This document shows, piece by piece, positions 28,481-38,852 of a DNA stretch of 64,000 nt. The position numbers and the translations under genes were made by a program. Numbering within the stretch: position 1 is the stretch's first letter; each line of letters begins with the position of its first letter. The notes beneath the pieces are model-generated. The model ran no database searches. It was not told the DNA's origin and worked only from the letters and a program-made list of their open reading frames with translations. This stretch comes from an uncultured Pelagibacteraceae bacterium (GTDB lineage: Bacteria > Pseudomonadota > Alphaproteobacteria > Pelagibacterales > Pelagibacteraceae): positions 62,001 to 126,000 of the forward strand of contig CABZRS010000001.1 of the NCBI GenBank assembly GCA_902528135.1, read 5' to 3'.

Positions 28481-30351
28481 TGCTAAACCAAATTGGAAAC
28501 TATTCACTTTATATTGCTTTACTGTCATCTATTTTAATAATCATTCAATCTTCAATATTATTAAATCGAAATAATATAAATGTTAGTGGAAGAATTTTTT
28601 CACTAATTTCTATTCAATCATTAATGGTTATAATAAGTTTCATTGCTCTTATAATAGCCTTTATAATCTCAGATTTTAGTAATGAGACAGTCTATACTAA
28701 TTCTCATACCTCTAAACCTTTATTCTATAAAATCTCAGGAACATGGGGAAACCATGAGGGAAGTTTACTTCTTTGGTTATTAGTATTATCAATTTTTTTA
28801 TTAATTTTTACAATTACTTCAAAAAATCTTTCAAACAAATATAGAATTCTAACTTTGTTTTTTCAGGAAATAATAATTTTAGGATTTTTGTTATTTATTC
28901 TTTTTACTTCAAATCCCTTTATGAGTTTATTTCCAATTCCAAAGGAGGGAACTGGTTTAAATCCAATACTCCAAGACCCCGCACTAGCAATTCATCCACC
29001 AATATTATATTTAGGATATGTTGGAACATCTATTATTTTTTCTTCTTCACTCGCAGCCTTAATATCAGGTTCTGTAAATAAAACCTGGGCCAAGCATATA
29101 AAGGATTGGGTTTTAGTTTCATGGATTTTTTTATCTATTGGAATTTTATTAGGATCTATATGGGCTTATTATGAACTAGGATGGGGAGGTTTTTGGTTTT
29201 GGGATCCAGTTGAAAATGTATCCCTTATGCCATGGTTTTGTCTAACAGCTTTATTTCACACTATTTTAATTTTAGAGAAAAGAGAAATGTTTCATTCTTG
29301 GGCAGTAATTTTATCAATTGCAACATTTTCATTAAGTATGAGTGGAACATTTCTCGTTAGATCTGGTATTTTAAACTCAATCCATACTTTTGCAAATGAT
29401 CCATCAAGGGGAGTTTTTATTCTTTGTTTTTTATTTATATTGATTACGTTGTCTATATTTATCTATTTTTTTTATCAAAACAAAATCAAAAACAATTTCA
29501 CAAAAACTTATATTGTTAGTAAAGAAACAGCTGTTCTAGTCAATAACTTGTTCATGATGTTTTTTTTATCAGTTGTCTTAATCGGCACAGTTTATCCAAT
29601 ATTTCTAGAAGTAGTAAATAATGATAAAATTTCAGTTGGTCCCCCCTTTTATCATAAATTAATTGTACCTTTTTTGATTCCTTTTTTAATTTTTATGGCA
29701 ATTGGACCAAATTTGAATTGGATTAAAGATAAAATAAATAAAATTAATCTACAGCAGATTTTATTTTTTATTTTATCAATAATTATTTCTTTTATTTTTT
29801 TAAAAAGAGTTGGAATTTCATATCTATTTTCACTCCCACTTTTTATTGCAAGTATTTTTCTTTTCTTAATTACTATTAAAGATTTTTCAGTAAAAAAAAC
29901 AAATTTATCTCAAAAAATATCTCATTTCGGTTTTAGTTTGTTTATTTTAAGTGTTTTAGTCAATGGTGTTCTTGCAAAAGAGTACTCATCAAATATGAAA
30001 GTTGGAGATGAAAGAAAATTTTTAAATAAAACAATTAAATTTGAAAGTCTTAAAGTAAATGAAAGTAAAAATTACCAGTCTTTAGAGGCAAATTTTAAAA
30101 TTTCAGACAAAAATAATTCGATCAATCTGAAACCAGAAGTAAGAGTTTATGATCAACCACAAACAATAACTAGTGAGGCCGATATAAAATCAACATTATA
30201 CTCTGATAATTTTTTGGTGTTTAATATATTAAAAAATGATGGATTTTATAATGTCAGGTATCAAATAAAACCGTTTATGATATGGATTTGGATATCAATA
30301 ATATTAATCTCCTTTGGAGGGATATTAAGCATTGTTAAAAAAAATGGTTAA
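28480..30351 (+). CDS. ccmF: Heme lyase subunit CcmF
   Basis: GTWGNHEGSLLLWLLVLS, DPALAIHPPILYLGYVG, WAYYELGWGGFWFWDPVENVSLMPW. Confidence 0.97.
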   Translation: MLNQIGNYSLYIALLSSILIIIQSSILLNRNNINVSGRIFSLISIQSLMVIISFIALIIAFIISDFSNETVYTNSHTSKPLFYKISGTWGNHEGSLLLWLLVLSIFLLIFTITSKNLSNKYRILTLFFQEIIILGFLLFILFTSNPFMSLFPIPKEGTGLNPILQDPALAIHPPILYLGYVGTSIIFSSSLAALISGSVNKTWAKHIKDWVLVSWIFLSIGILLGSIWAYYELGWGGFWFWDPVENVSLMPWFCLTALFHTILILEKREMFHSWAVILSIATFSLSMSGTFLVRSGILNSIHTFANDPSRGVFILCFLFILITLSIFIYFFYQNKIKNNFTKTYIVSKETAVLVNNLFMMFFLSVVLIGTVYPIFLEVVNNDKISVGPPFYHKLIVPFLIPFLIFMAIGPNLNWIKDKINKINLQQILFFILSIIISFIFLKRVGISYLFSLPLFIASIFLFLITIKDFSVKKTNLSQKISHFGFSLFILSVLVNGVLAKEYSSNMKVGDERKFLNKTIKFESLKVNESKNYQSLEANFKISDKNNSINLKPEVRVYDQPQTITSEADIKSTLYSDNFLVFNILKNDGFYNVRYQIKPFMIWIWISIILISFGGILSIVKKNG

Positions 30352-30877
30352 AAATATTAAGCTAATAGCAGTACTTTTTTTAGTTATTTTAAGTTTTTTT
30401 ATTTTTCTTAAAGGCCTTAATAAAACAAATAATTATTCCCCCAATTTAAATTCAAGTAATATTGATTTTAACTTTAAAGCTAAGTTTCTTTATTCTAATG
30501 AGAAGACAACATTATACGAATTGATAAATGATAAAGATTTTTCATTAATAAATATATGGGCCTCATGGTGTCTACCATGTCGAGATGAGCACCCTTATTT
30601 ATTAAATTTAAATTCGTTAAGTAAATTAAACATTATTGGAATTAACTATAAAGATAGTGAGGTAAATGCAAAAAAATTTATTAAAGAATTGGGTAATCCT
30701 TATTCTAAAATTGTAGTTGACCCTTCAGGAGTTAATTCAATTGAGCTAGGTGCATATGGAGTACCAGAAACAATTCTTATAAATAACAAGACTAAAACTA
30801 TTTTAAAAAAATATATTGGTCCACTAGATGATAAAAAACTTGCTGAACTTAAAATGATAATCAAAAATGAAAATTAA
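30332..30877 (+). CDS. ccmG: Thiol:disulfide interchange protein CcmG/DsbE
   Basis: LINIWASWCLPCRDEHPYL, GAYGVPETILI. Confidence 0.93.
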   Translation: MLKKMVKNIKLIAVLFLVILSFFIFLKGLNKTNNYSPNLNSSNIDFNFKAKFLYSNEKTTLYELINDKDFSLINIWASWCLPCRDEHPYLLNLNSLSKLNIIGINYKDSEVNAKKFIKELGNPYSKIVVDPSGVNSIELGAYGVPETILINNKTKTILKKYIGPLDDKKLAELKMIIKNEN

Positions 30878-31229
30878 AATTTTAGTCCTTACAATATTTT
30901 ACTTAATAAGTTCTTTTAATCTATCATATGCAGCTAATTCTGAAAAGGTTGATCAAATTTCAAAAAATTTGAGATGTTTAATTTGTCAAGGACAATCAGT
31001 TTATGACTCTCAATCTGATTTTGCTTTAAGTATGAAAATTTTAATTCAAAATAAAATCGATGAAGGTAAAAATGATGAACAGATTTATGATTTTCTTAAG
31101 AACAAATATGGAGAGTGGATAGTTTATGATCCAGAAATTAACAAAAACACAGTTTTACTTTGGGTATTACCTTTGATTTTATTTGTTTTTGGCGGTATTT
31201 TAATTTTTAGAAAAGTATCTATAAAGTAG
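30867..31229 (+). CDS. ccmH: Cytochrome c maturation protein CcmH
   Basis: KNLRCLICQGQSVYDSQSDFA...LKNKYGEWIVYDPEINKNTVLLW. Confidence 0.95.
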   Translation: MKIKILVLTIFYLISSFNLSYAANSEKVDQISKNLRCLICQGQSVYDSQSDFALSMKILIQNKIDEGKNDEQIYDFLKNKYGEWIVYDPEINKNTVLLWVLPLILFVFGGILIFRKVSIK

Positions 31230-31242
31230 GTACAAATTTTTT

Positions 31243-31743
31243 ATGCAAACCATACTAAAATTATTGTTAATTTATTTTTTGCTGGGTTTTAATTTAGCAA
31301 AAGCAGATGGACATACTTCTAATGAAAATTGGAGTTTTTACACTGGGACTTTTGATTTTAGTGATGAGGGAAAAAAGTCTACTTTATTTGGCATACAGCA
31401 TGTTAATACTGGAAAAGATAAAGAGAGCTTTTTAGGAATTCTTCAACCAGTAACAGGTCTAATGGTGACAGCAGATAGCGCGGCATATATTTATACAGGT
31501 TTTCAAATTTACAATGAGGGTCCTTTGAAGTTTACTCCAAGCTTTACTCCTGGTCTATATTCTAAAGGTGATGGTAAAGATTTAGGACATGTGATTGAGT
31601 TTAAAACAGAAATACAAATTTCTTATGAATTTTCATCAAGTAGTGAAATAGCACTGTCATATAACCATATATCAAACGCGAGCCTTGGGGATAAAAATCC
31701 TGGGGCAAATAGTTATATGTTTAATTATATAAAAAAATTTTAA
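31243..31743 (+). CDS. PagL-like lipid A deacylase (acyloxyacyl hydrolase family)
   Basis: Signal peptide; C-terminal YNHISNASLGDKNPGANSYMFNY resembling the PagL H-x-S-N motif. Confidence 0.7.
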   Translation: MQTILKLLLIYFLLGFNLAKADGHTSNENWSFYTGTFDFSDEGKKSTLFGIQHVNTGKDKESFLGILQPVTGLMVTADSAAYIYTGFQIYNEGPLKFTPSFTPGLYSKGDGKDLGHVIEFKTEIQISYEFSSSSEIALSYNHISNASLGDKNPGANSYMFNYIKKF

Positions 31744-31752
31744 ATTAAAACT

Positions 31753-32904
31753 ATGAATTTAAAAGACTGTCACAATTTTGGTGATTTTAGAAAACTAGCT
31801 AAAAAAAAATTACCTTCTCCAATTTTTCACTACATTGACGGTGCAGCTGATGATGAGATAACGTATTCTAGAAATACTAGTGCTTTTGATGATGTTGATT
31901 TAGTTCCAAATGTTTTAAGAGGAGTTGAAAATGTTGATCTTTCAACAACAATATTTGGAAAAAAATTGGATTTACCATTTTATCTAGCACCTACAGCATT
32001 ACAAAGACTTTTTCATTATGATGGAGAAAGAGCAGTTGGAAAGGCAGCAAAAAAATTTAATACAATGTTTGGTGTTTCAGCTTTGGCTACAGTCAGTGTA
32101 GAAGAAATTTCTGCTATGATTGATACTCCTAAGATGTTTCAATTTTATTTTCACAAAGATAGAGGATTGAATGACTCTTGTTTAGAGAGAGCTAAAGCAG
32201 CAAAATTCGATGTAATGGCTTTAACGGTGGATACTATTACAGGTGGAAACCGAGAGAGAGATTTAAGAACTGGTTTTACATCTCCGCCTAAATTAACTCT
32301 ATCAAGTTTGTTTAGTTTTGCCACTAAGCCTATGTGGGGAATAAATTATATGACAAAAGGTAAATTTGAATTACCTCATCTTCAAGATTTTGTAAAAGAA
32401 GGTACAAGCACTAACTCCTCAATTGGAAGTTATTTTTCTACTATGTTAGACCAATCTATGAATTGGAAAGATGCAGAAAAACTTTGTTCTCAATGGGGTG
32501 GCCACTTTGCCCTTAAAGGTATTATGAGTGTTGAAGACGCAAAAAAAGCTGTAGATATTGGTTGTACTGGAATAATGGTTTCAAATCATGGTGGAAGACA
32601 ACTTGATGGGTCTAGATCTCCTTTTGATCAACTTGCAGAAATTGTTGACGCAGTTGGTGACAAGCTTGATGTTATATGTGAAGGCGGAATTCACAGAGGA
32701 ACTCATATGCTGAAAGCATTATCCCTCGGTGCTAAAGCTTGTTCAGGCGGAAGACTCTATCTTTATGCTTTAGCTGCAGCAGGTCAAGCAGGAGTGGAAA
32801 GAGCACTAAATCAATATAAAACAGAACTGCAAAGAGATATGAAACTAATGGGTTGCACAAAAATCAGTGATTTAAACAGAAGTAATTTAAGATTCAGAGG
32901 ATAA
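31753..32904 (+). CDS. FMN-dependent alpha-hydroxy-acid oxidase/dehydrogenase, copy A
   Basis: IFHYIDGAADDE, FQFYFHKDRG, ALTVDTITGGNRERDLRTGF, ALKGIMSVEDA, VSNHGGRQLDGSRSPFDQL. Confidence 0.92.
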   Translation: MNLKDCHNFGDFRKLAKKKLPSPIFHYIDGAADDEITYSRNTSAFDDVDLVPNVLRGVENVDLSTTIFGKKLDLPFYLAPTALQRLFHYDGERAVGKAAKKFNTMFGVSALATVSVEEISAMIDTPKMFQFYFHKDRGLNDSCLERAKAAKFDVMALTVDTITGGNRERDLRTGFTSPPKLTLSSLFSFATKPMWGINYMTKGKFELPHLQDFVKEGTSTNSSIGSYFSTMLDQSMNWKDAEKLCSQWGGHFALKGIMSVEDAKKAVDIGCTGIMVSNHGGRQLDGSRSPFDQLAEIVDAVGDKLDVICEGGIHRGTHMLKALSLGAKACSGGRLYLYALAAAGQAGVERALNQYKTELQRDMKLMGCTKISDLNRSNLRFRG

Positions 32905-34055
32905 TGAGTTTAAGCAATTGTTATAACTTTGATGATTTTAGAAAGTTAGCAAAAAAAAAACTTCCTGCACCTATTTTTCATTATATAGACGGAGGAGCAG
33001 ACGACGAAGTTACAATGAATAGGAACACTAACTCATTTAATGACTGTGATCTAATTCCTAATATTTTAAATAGTGTTGGTGAACCTGATTTAAAGACAGA
33101 GGTTTTTGGAACAAAAATGGATATGCCAATTTTTTTGTCTCCTACAGCTATGCAAAGTTTATATCACCCTGATGGAGACAAAGCTTCTGCTCGAGCTGCA
33201 GAAAAATTTGGTACGATATACAGTATGTCTACTATGGCATCTTTTTCGATTGAAGAAATTGCAAATCTTTCAAGTGGTCCAAAAATTTTTCAATTATATA
33301 TTCATAAGGACCAATCTATAACTAATGATTTAATTGATAGATGTAAGAGGGCAAACTTCAATGGAATGTGTATTACAGTCGATACTATTGTTGCTGGAAA
33401 CAGAGAAAGAGATCATAGAACAGGTTTTACAACACCACCAAAATTTACTTTAGATAGTTTAATGAGTTTTGCTATGAGACCTCAGTGGGTGTTTAACTAT
33501 TTTACGCATAAGAAATTTGAATTAGCAAATCTTAAAGATAAAGTTGATAAGGGTACAAATATTGCCCAATCCGTTATGGGGTATATAAATGAACAATATG
33601 ATCCTGCCATGAATTGGAAAGATGCAGAATATTGTATAAAAAAATGGGATGGTCCAATTGCACTTAAAGGAGTTATGTCAGTTGATGACGCTAAAAGAGC
33701 AATAGATATAGGATGTACTGCTGTGATGATATCAAATCATGGAGGAAGGCAACTTGATGGGTCTAGATCTCCTTTTGATCAAGTAAAAGCTATCAGAGAT
33801 GCTGTAGGAGATAAATTAGAGGTAATTTTAGATGGTGGAGTTCGAAGAGGAACTCATGTTCTTAAAGCATTAGCAGCAGGTGCGACAGCTTGTAGTTTCG
33901 GTAAAGCTTTTTTGTTTAGTTTAGGGGCTGGTGGTCAACAAGGAGTAGAAAGATTACTGCAAAATATGCATGATGAAATAAGACGTAACATGATATTGAT
34001 GGGATGCAAAAGTATAAAAGATCTGGATGAGTCTAAAATTATCTATAGAAGATAA
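32904..34055 (+). CDS. FMN-dependent alpha-hydroxy-acid oxidase/dehydrogenase, copy B
   Basis: Same length (383 aa) and motif set as copy A; start overlaps copy A stop region; tandem paralogue. Confidence 0.92.
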   Translation: MSLSNCYNFDDFRKLAKKKLPAPIFHYIDGGADDEVTMNRNTNSFNDCDLIPNILNSVGEPDLKTEVFGTKMDMPIFLSPTAMQSLYHPDGDKASARAAEKFGTIYSMSTMASFSIEEIANLSSGPKIFQLYIHKDQSITNDLIDRCKRANFNGMCITVDTIVAGNRERDHRTGFTTPPKFTLDSLMSFAMRPQWVFNYFTHKKFELANLKDKVDKGTNIAQSVMGYINEQYDPAMNWKDAEYCIKKWDGPIALKGVMSVDDAKRAIDIGCTAVMISNHGGRQLDGSRSPFDQVKAIRDAVGDKLEVILDGGVRRGTHVLKALAAGATACSFGKAFLFSLGAGGQQGVERLLQNMHDEIRRNMILMGCKSIKDLDESKIIYRR

Positions 34056-34120
34056 AAATTTTAATTAATAGACATAATTAATCTTTTCAGTTAGTTTTCT
34101 TTCTTTAAAAAACTAATATT

Positions 34121-35287
34121 ATGATACTGGCAAAAAATTTAGAAAACTTAGGAACAGAGTCTGCGTTTAGTGTACTAGCTGAAGCTAAAGCATTAGAGGC
34201 AAAGGGTCACCCAATGATACATTTGGGATTAGGTCAACCAGATTTTAAAACCCCAAAACATGTAGTTGAAGCTGCAAAAAAAGCTTTAGACGACGGTCAT
34301 CATGGATATGTGATGTCTAACGGAATTCCAGAATGTAGAGAAGCTGTAACTAGATGGATTAAAAAACGTTACAATGCAGATATTGATGCTGAAAGAATTT
34401 TAATTATGCCAGGTGGAAAGCCAACAATGAGTTATGCAATTCAATGTTTTGGTGAACCAGGAGCAGAAATAATTCATCCTACACCAGCCTTTCCAATTTA
34501 TGAGTCAATGATAAATTATACTGGCTCAACACCTGTTCCATATGATCTTACAGAAGATAAAGATCTTAAATTTGATCCTGATAAGATATTATCTTTAATT
34601 ACTGATAAAACTAGATTGTTAATACTAATAAATCCAAACAATCCTACAGGAAGTTTTGTTGAAAAACCAGTAATAGACTATTTTGCAAAAGAATTAGAAA
34701 AACATCCTCATGTTACAATCTTAAGCGATGAGATTTATAGTAGACAAATTTTTGACTATAAAGAAATGCCATCGTTTTTTCATTATGAGGCTTTAAAAGA
34801 AAGATTAATTGTTTTAGAGGGTTGGAGTAAAGCTTACTCAATGACAGGTTGGAGATTGGGATGGAGTTATTGGCCTAAAGAAATGGTTGCACATGTTAAC
34901 AAACTTTTAATAAATAGTGTATCTTGTGTAAATGCAGCTGCGCAATTTGCAGGGATTGCAGCATTAGACGGTCCAGATGACTCAATCAATGACATGTTAG
35001 ACAAATTTACTTTAAGAAGAAATTTAATTCACAAAGGCTTAAATGATTTACCTGGAATAGAGTGTAGTCTTCCAGGTGGAGCTTTTTACGCTTTTCCAAA
35101 CGTCAAAGGTACTGGAATGACAGGTGCAGAATTTTGCAAAAAAGCAATGCATGAGGCTGGTGTTGCAATAGTGCCTGGAACAGCATTTGGACAAACTTGC
35201 CAAGACTACGTAAGATTTAGTTTTGCCGCATCTAGAGATAACATACAGCAGGCCTTAGAAAATATAGGCAAGATGCTTTCTAAATAG
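34121..35287 (+). CDS. PLP-dependent class I/II aminotransferase
   Basis: HLGLGQPDFKTPKHV, INPNNPTGSFVEK, LSDEIYSRQIFD, EGWSKAYSMTGWRLGWSYWP. Confidence 0.93.
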   Translation: MILAKNLENLGTESAFSVLAEAKALEAKGHPMIHLGLGQPDFKTPKHVVEAAKKALDDGHHGYVMSNGIPECREAVTRWIKKRYNADIDAERILIMPGGKPTMSYAIQCFGEPGAEIIHPTPAFPIYESMINYTGSTPVPYDLTEDKDLKFDPDKILSLITDKTRLLILINPNNPTGSFVEKPVIDYFAKELEKHPHVTILSDEIYSRQIFDYKEMPSFFHYEALKERLIVLEGWSKAYSMTGWRLGWSYWPKEMVAHVNKLLINSVSCVNAAAQFAGIAALDGPDDSINDMLDKFTLRRNLIHKGLNDLPGIECSLPGGAFYAFPNVKGTGMTGAEFCKKAMHEAGVAIVPGTAFGQTCQDYVRFSFAASRDNIQQALENIGKMLSK

Positions 35288-35324
35288 GCTGTATTTTTAA
35301 AAGATTTTTCTGTAATATTTACTT

Positions 35325-36698
35325 ATGAATGAGATTGTACAAACAGAATTGAAAAAAATCTTTAACGGTAGATTTTCAACCTCAGAGTCCACTCGAGCAA
35401 ATTATGCAAGAGGTGAAGATACGTATGATCCAATTCTTTCAAAAGCTGTAGTATTTCCAGAGACAAATGAGGAAGTTTCTCAATTATTAAAAATATGTAA
35501 CGAACACAAAATACCAGTCGTTCCATTTGGTACAGGCACTTCTTTAGAAGGTCACGTAGTAGGAAATCAAAATGGTATTACTATTTCTCTTGAAAAAATG
35601 AATAAAGTTTTAAGTGTCAATGCTGAGGACTTTGATTGTAGAGTTCAAGCAAATGTAACAAGAAAACAATTAAACGAATATTTGAGAGAAGATGGAGTAT
35701 TTTTTCCAATTGATCCAGGTGCAGATGCTGCTCTTGGTGGAATGGCAGCTACATCAGCATCAGGAACTATGGCTGTTAAATATGGAACTATGAGAACTGT
35801 AATTTCAGGTCTTACAGTTGTTCTTCCAAACGGAGATATTATTAAAACAGGAGCTAGAACAAAAAAAACTTCTGCTGGATATAATCTCACAAATTTATTT
35901 ATAGGTTCGGAGGGAACGCTTGGGATAATTACCGAAGTACAATTAAGATTGTCACCAATACCTGAAAGCATAATGAGTGCAGTTTGTTATTTTCCAGATT
36001 TAGACTCAGCAGTAAAAGCTTCTCAAGAAGTTATTCAATATGGTGTTCCCATTGCAAGAATTGAAATGCTTAATAAAGATCAAATGGAAATTAGTATTAA
36101 GTATTCTAAATTAGACAATATAAAAGCGTCACCTACTCTATTTTTTGAATTTCATGGTAGTGAAGCATCAAATAATGAAAATATTGGAATTGTAGAAGAA
36201 ATTTCAAAAAGTAATGGTGGAAGTGATTTTCAATGGGCGTCATCTCCTGAAGAGCAAAAAAAATTATGGAAAGCAAGACATGACGTTTACTACTCTGTAA
36301 AAGCTTTAGGAAATGATATGAAAGTATATTCTACAGATGTTTGTGTTCCAATTTCAAGATTAGTTGAGTGTATTTCATGGGCAGAAAAAGAAGTTCAAAA
36401 GCTGGGCCTAACTGCTCCGATGGTAGGTCATGTTGGTGACGGAAATTTTCATTCTATAGTTCTTTATGATCCAGATGATGAAGATAAACAAAAAAGAATA
36501 AGACAATATAGTGATGATTTGATCAATAAAGCACTTGAACTCGAAGGAACTATAACTGGAGAACATGGTATAGGTCTTCAAAAAAAACATTACTTACTTA
36601 GAGAACATCCAGATAACGTACCTGTCATGAAATCTATTAAACGATCAATAGATGTAAATAACATAATGAATCCTGGTAAAATCTTCGATTTAAATTAA
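35325..36698 (+). CDS. FAD-linked oxidase (GlcD / D-lactate dehydrogenase family)
   Basis: VVPFGTGTSLEGHVVGNQNGI, FFPIDPGADAALGGMAATSASGTMAVKYGTMR, NLFIGSEGTLGIITEV, HVGDGNFHSIV, GEHGIGLQKKHYL. Confidence 0.93.
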   Translation: MNEIVQTELKKIFNGRFSTSESTRANYARGEDTYDPILSKAVVFPETNEEVSQLLKICNEHKIPVVPFGTGTSLEGHVVGNQNGITISLEKMNKVLSVNAEDFDCRVQANVTRKQLNEYLREDGVFFPIDPGADAALGGMAATSASGTMAVKYGTMRTVISGLTVVLPNGDIIKTGARTKKTSAGYNLTNLFIGSEGTLGIITEVQLRLSPIPESIMSAVCYFPDLDSAVKASQEVIQYGVPIARIEMLNKDQMEISIKYSKLDNIKASPTLFFEFHGSEASNNENIGIVEEISKSNGGSDFQWASSPEEQKKLWKARHDVYYSVKALGNDMKVYSTDVCVPISRLVECISWAEKEVQKLGLTAPMVGHVGDGNFHSIVLYDPDDEDKQKRIRQYSDDLINKALELEGTITGEHGIGLQKKHYLLREHPDNVPVMKSIKRSIDVNNIMNPGKIFDLN

Positions 36699-36707
36699 TC
36701 TAACTTA

Positions 36708-37661
36708 ATGAAAAAAATATTGGTCACGAGAAGATTGCTAAGATCTTGTGAGGACAAAGCAAAAGAGATTTTTGATGCAAATTTAAATCTTAACGATGAA
36801 CTATATTCACAAAAAAAATTAATTGAAATGAGTGAAGGCTGTGATGGTATACTATCGGCTTTAACTGATAAGCTTGATGCCGATACAATCAATCAATTAC
36901 CAGACTCAGTAAAAATACTTTCTAACTTTGCAGTTGGATTTGGAAATATTGATTTAGAAGCAGCAAAAAATAGAGGAATAGCAGTAACTAATACTCCAGA
37001 TGTTTTAACTGATGCAACAGCAGAAATAGGAGTTCTGTTAATTCTTGGTGCTTGCAGAAGAGCTTCAGAGGGAATTGAAAGAGCTAGAGAAGGTGGATGG
37101 GTTTGGTCAGCAGATTTATTAATTGGAAAACAATTAACAGGTACAAGGTTAGGTATCTTAGGAATGGGAAGGATCGGACAAAAAATTGCAAAAGTTGCTA
37201 AATCTCTAGGCATGGTTATTCATTATCATAATAGATCGAAGTTAAGTGACGATAAAGAACAGGGAGCAGTTTATCACGATAATCTTAAGGATTTGTTATC
37301 AATTTCTGATGTACTATCCGTCTGCTGTCCAGCATCAAAAGAGACAATTGATATGATTAATAAAGATACAATCGAATATTTACCAAAGGGTGCAGTGGTT
37401 ACTAATGTTGCAAGAGGAGATATAATTGAAGATGAGGCAATGGTTGATGCACTGAATAGAAGAAAAGTTTATGCAGTTGGGTTAGATGTTTATAAAAATG
37501 AGCCAAACTTAAATAAAGGCTACTACAAACATAAAAGTGCATTTATTCTTCCTCATTTAGGAAGTGCAACAAAGGAAACCAGAACTGCAATGGCAAATCT
37601 AGCAATAGATAATTTAGCTGAATTTTTCGAAACAGGTGATTGTAAAAATAAAGTTAATTAA
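36708..37661 (+). CDS. D-isomer-specific 2-hydroxyacid dehydrogenase (glyoxylate/hydroxypyruvate reductase-like)
   Basis: GTRLGILGMGRIGQKIAKVAKSLGM, VTNVARGDIIEDEAMVDAL, GLDVYKNEPNLN, ILPHLGSATKETR. Confidence 0.92.
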   Translation: MKKILVTRRLLRSCEDKAKEIFDANLNLNDELYSQKKLIEMSEGCDGILSALTDKLDADTINQLPDSVKILSNFAVGFGNIDLEAAKNRGIAVTNTPDVLTDATAEIGVLLILGACRRASEGIERAREGGWVWSADLLIGKQLTGTRLGILGMGRIGQKIAKVAKSLGMVIHYHNRSKLSDDKEQGAVYHDNLKDLLSISDVLSVCCPASKETIDMINKDTIEYLPKGAVVTNVARGDIIEDEAMVDALNRRKVYAVGLDVYKNEPNLNKGYYKHKSAFILPHLGSATKETRTAMANLAIDNLAEFFETGDCKNKVN

Positions 37662-37773
37662 CAATCTCAAGTTGTATTAATAAAATCCATTATTAATTAA
37701 AATTATTCTAACCTGCTAGACTTATTTTTTAATTCAATCTACAATTTAAATATAAAAATAAAGAAGGGGTATA

Positions 37774-38835
37774 ATGAAAGCACAAGTATTACATAAGTAT
37801 GACCCAGAAATGAAAGAGGAAGTTTGGGTTACAGGGCATGATTTGCCAGATCCTAAAATAGAGAAAGCCAGTGATGTAATAGTAAAAATAGGTGCAGCTG
37901 GAGTTTGCAGAACAGATTTACATATTATTGAAGGTGTATGGAAACATATTCAAGACCCAGATGGAAAATTACTTCCTTGCGTTATGGGTCATGAAAATGC
38001 AGGTTGGATAGAAGATGTTGGAAAAGATGTAACGGAATTTAAAAAAGGGGATCCAGTAATTTTGCACCCTTTAATTTCAGGAACAGATGGAACCTGTTTA
38101 GATTGTAGAAGAGGTAATGATATGCATGCAGCAGCAGGTGCATTTCCAGGATTAAGTATTAAAGAAGGTGGATATTCAGAACTTTTAAAAACAAGTGTTA
38201 GAAACTTGATTAAATTACCGAAAGTCCTAGCTCCCAAAGATGTGGCTCCTTTTTCAGATGCAGGTTTAACAGCTTATAGAGTTGTTAAAAAAGCGACAAG
38301 ACACTTGCTTCCTGGTCAAAGTTGTGTGGTGATAGGTGCTGGAGGTTTAGGTCATATTGCAATTCAATGTTTAAAAGCAATGTGTGCAGCTGATATTATT
38401 ATAGTTGAAAAATCTGAAAAAGCTTTAAAACATGCAATGGAACTCGGAGGAGATCATGGAGTAATTATTGATGGAAACGAGGTTGAAAAAGTTAAGGAAA
38501 TAACAAAAGGTGTTGGTGCAGAAGCAGTTATAGATTTTGTTGGAGAAAAAGGTTCAACATCAATGGGTCTTAATATGACTTCTAACGGCGGTTTCTTTTA
38601 CATAGTTGGTTATGGTGAGGAAATAAAAATACTTGCTGTTGATGTAATCATATCTGAAAGAAACATAATTGGAAATTTAGTAGGAACGTGGTCTGAGTTG
38701 TATGAATTAATGGAATTAGCTGACAGAGGAAAAGTCAAATTGTCCATGCAAGAATATAAATTAGACGATGCTAACAAAGCGCTACATGATCTTAATGATG
38801 GAAAAGTCAAAGGTCGTGCAGTGTTAGTTCCATAA
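37774..38835 (+). CDS. Zn-dependent alcohol dehydrogenase
   Basis: GAAGVCRTDLHIIEG, LPCVMGHENAGWIEDVGKDV, SCVVIGAGGLGHIAIQCLKAM. Confidence 0.92.
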   Translation: MKAQVLHKYDPEMKEEVWVTGHDLPDPKIEKASDVIVKIGAAGVCRTDLHIIEGVWKHIQDPDGKLLPCVMGHENAGWIEDVGKDVTEFKKGDPVILHPLISGTDGTCLDCRRGNDMHAAAGAFPGLSIKEGGYSELLKTSVRNLIKLPKVLAPKDVAPFSDAGLTAYRVVKKATRHLLPGQSCVVIGAGGLGHIAIQCLKAMCAADIIIVEKSEKALKHAMELGGDHGVIIDGNEVEKVKEITKGVGAEAVIDFVGEKGSTSMGLNMTSNGGFFYIVGYGEEIKILAVDVIISERNIIGNLVGTWSELYELMELADRGKVKLSMQEYKLDDANKALHDLNDGKVKGRAVLVP

Positions 38836-38852
38836 ATAACAAAAGAGAGGAA

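Noticed and set aside
36893-37213. 106-aa minus-strand ORF inside the 2-hydroxyacid dehydrogenase
   Set aside because: Shadow ORF; the + strand protein has full family motifs.
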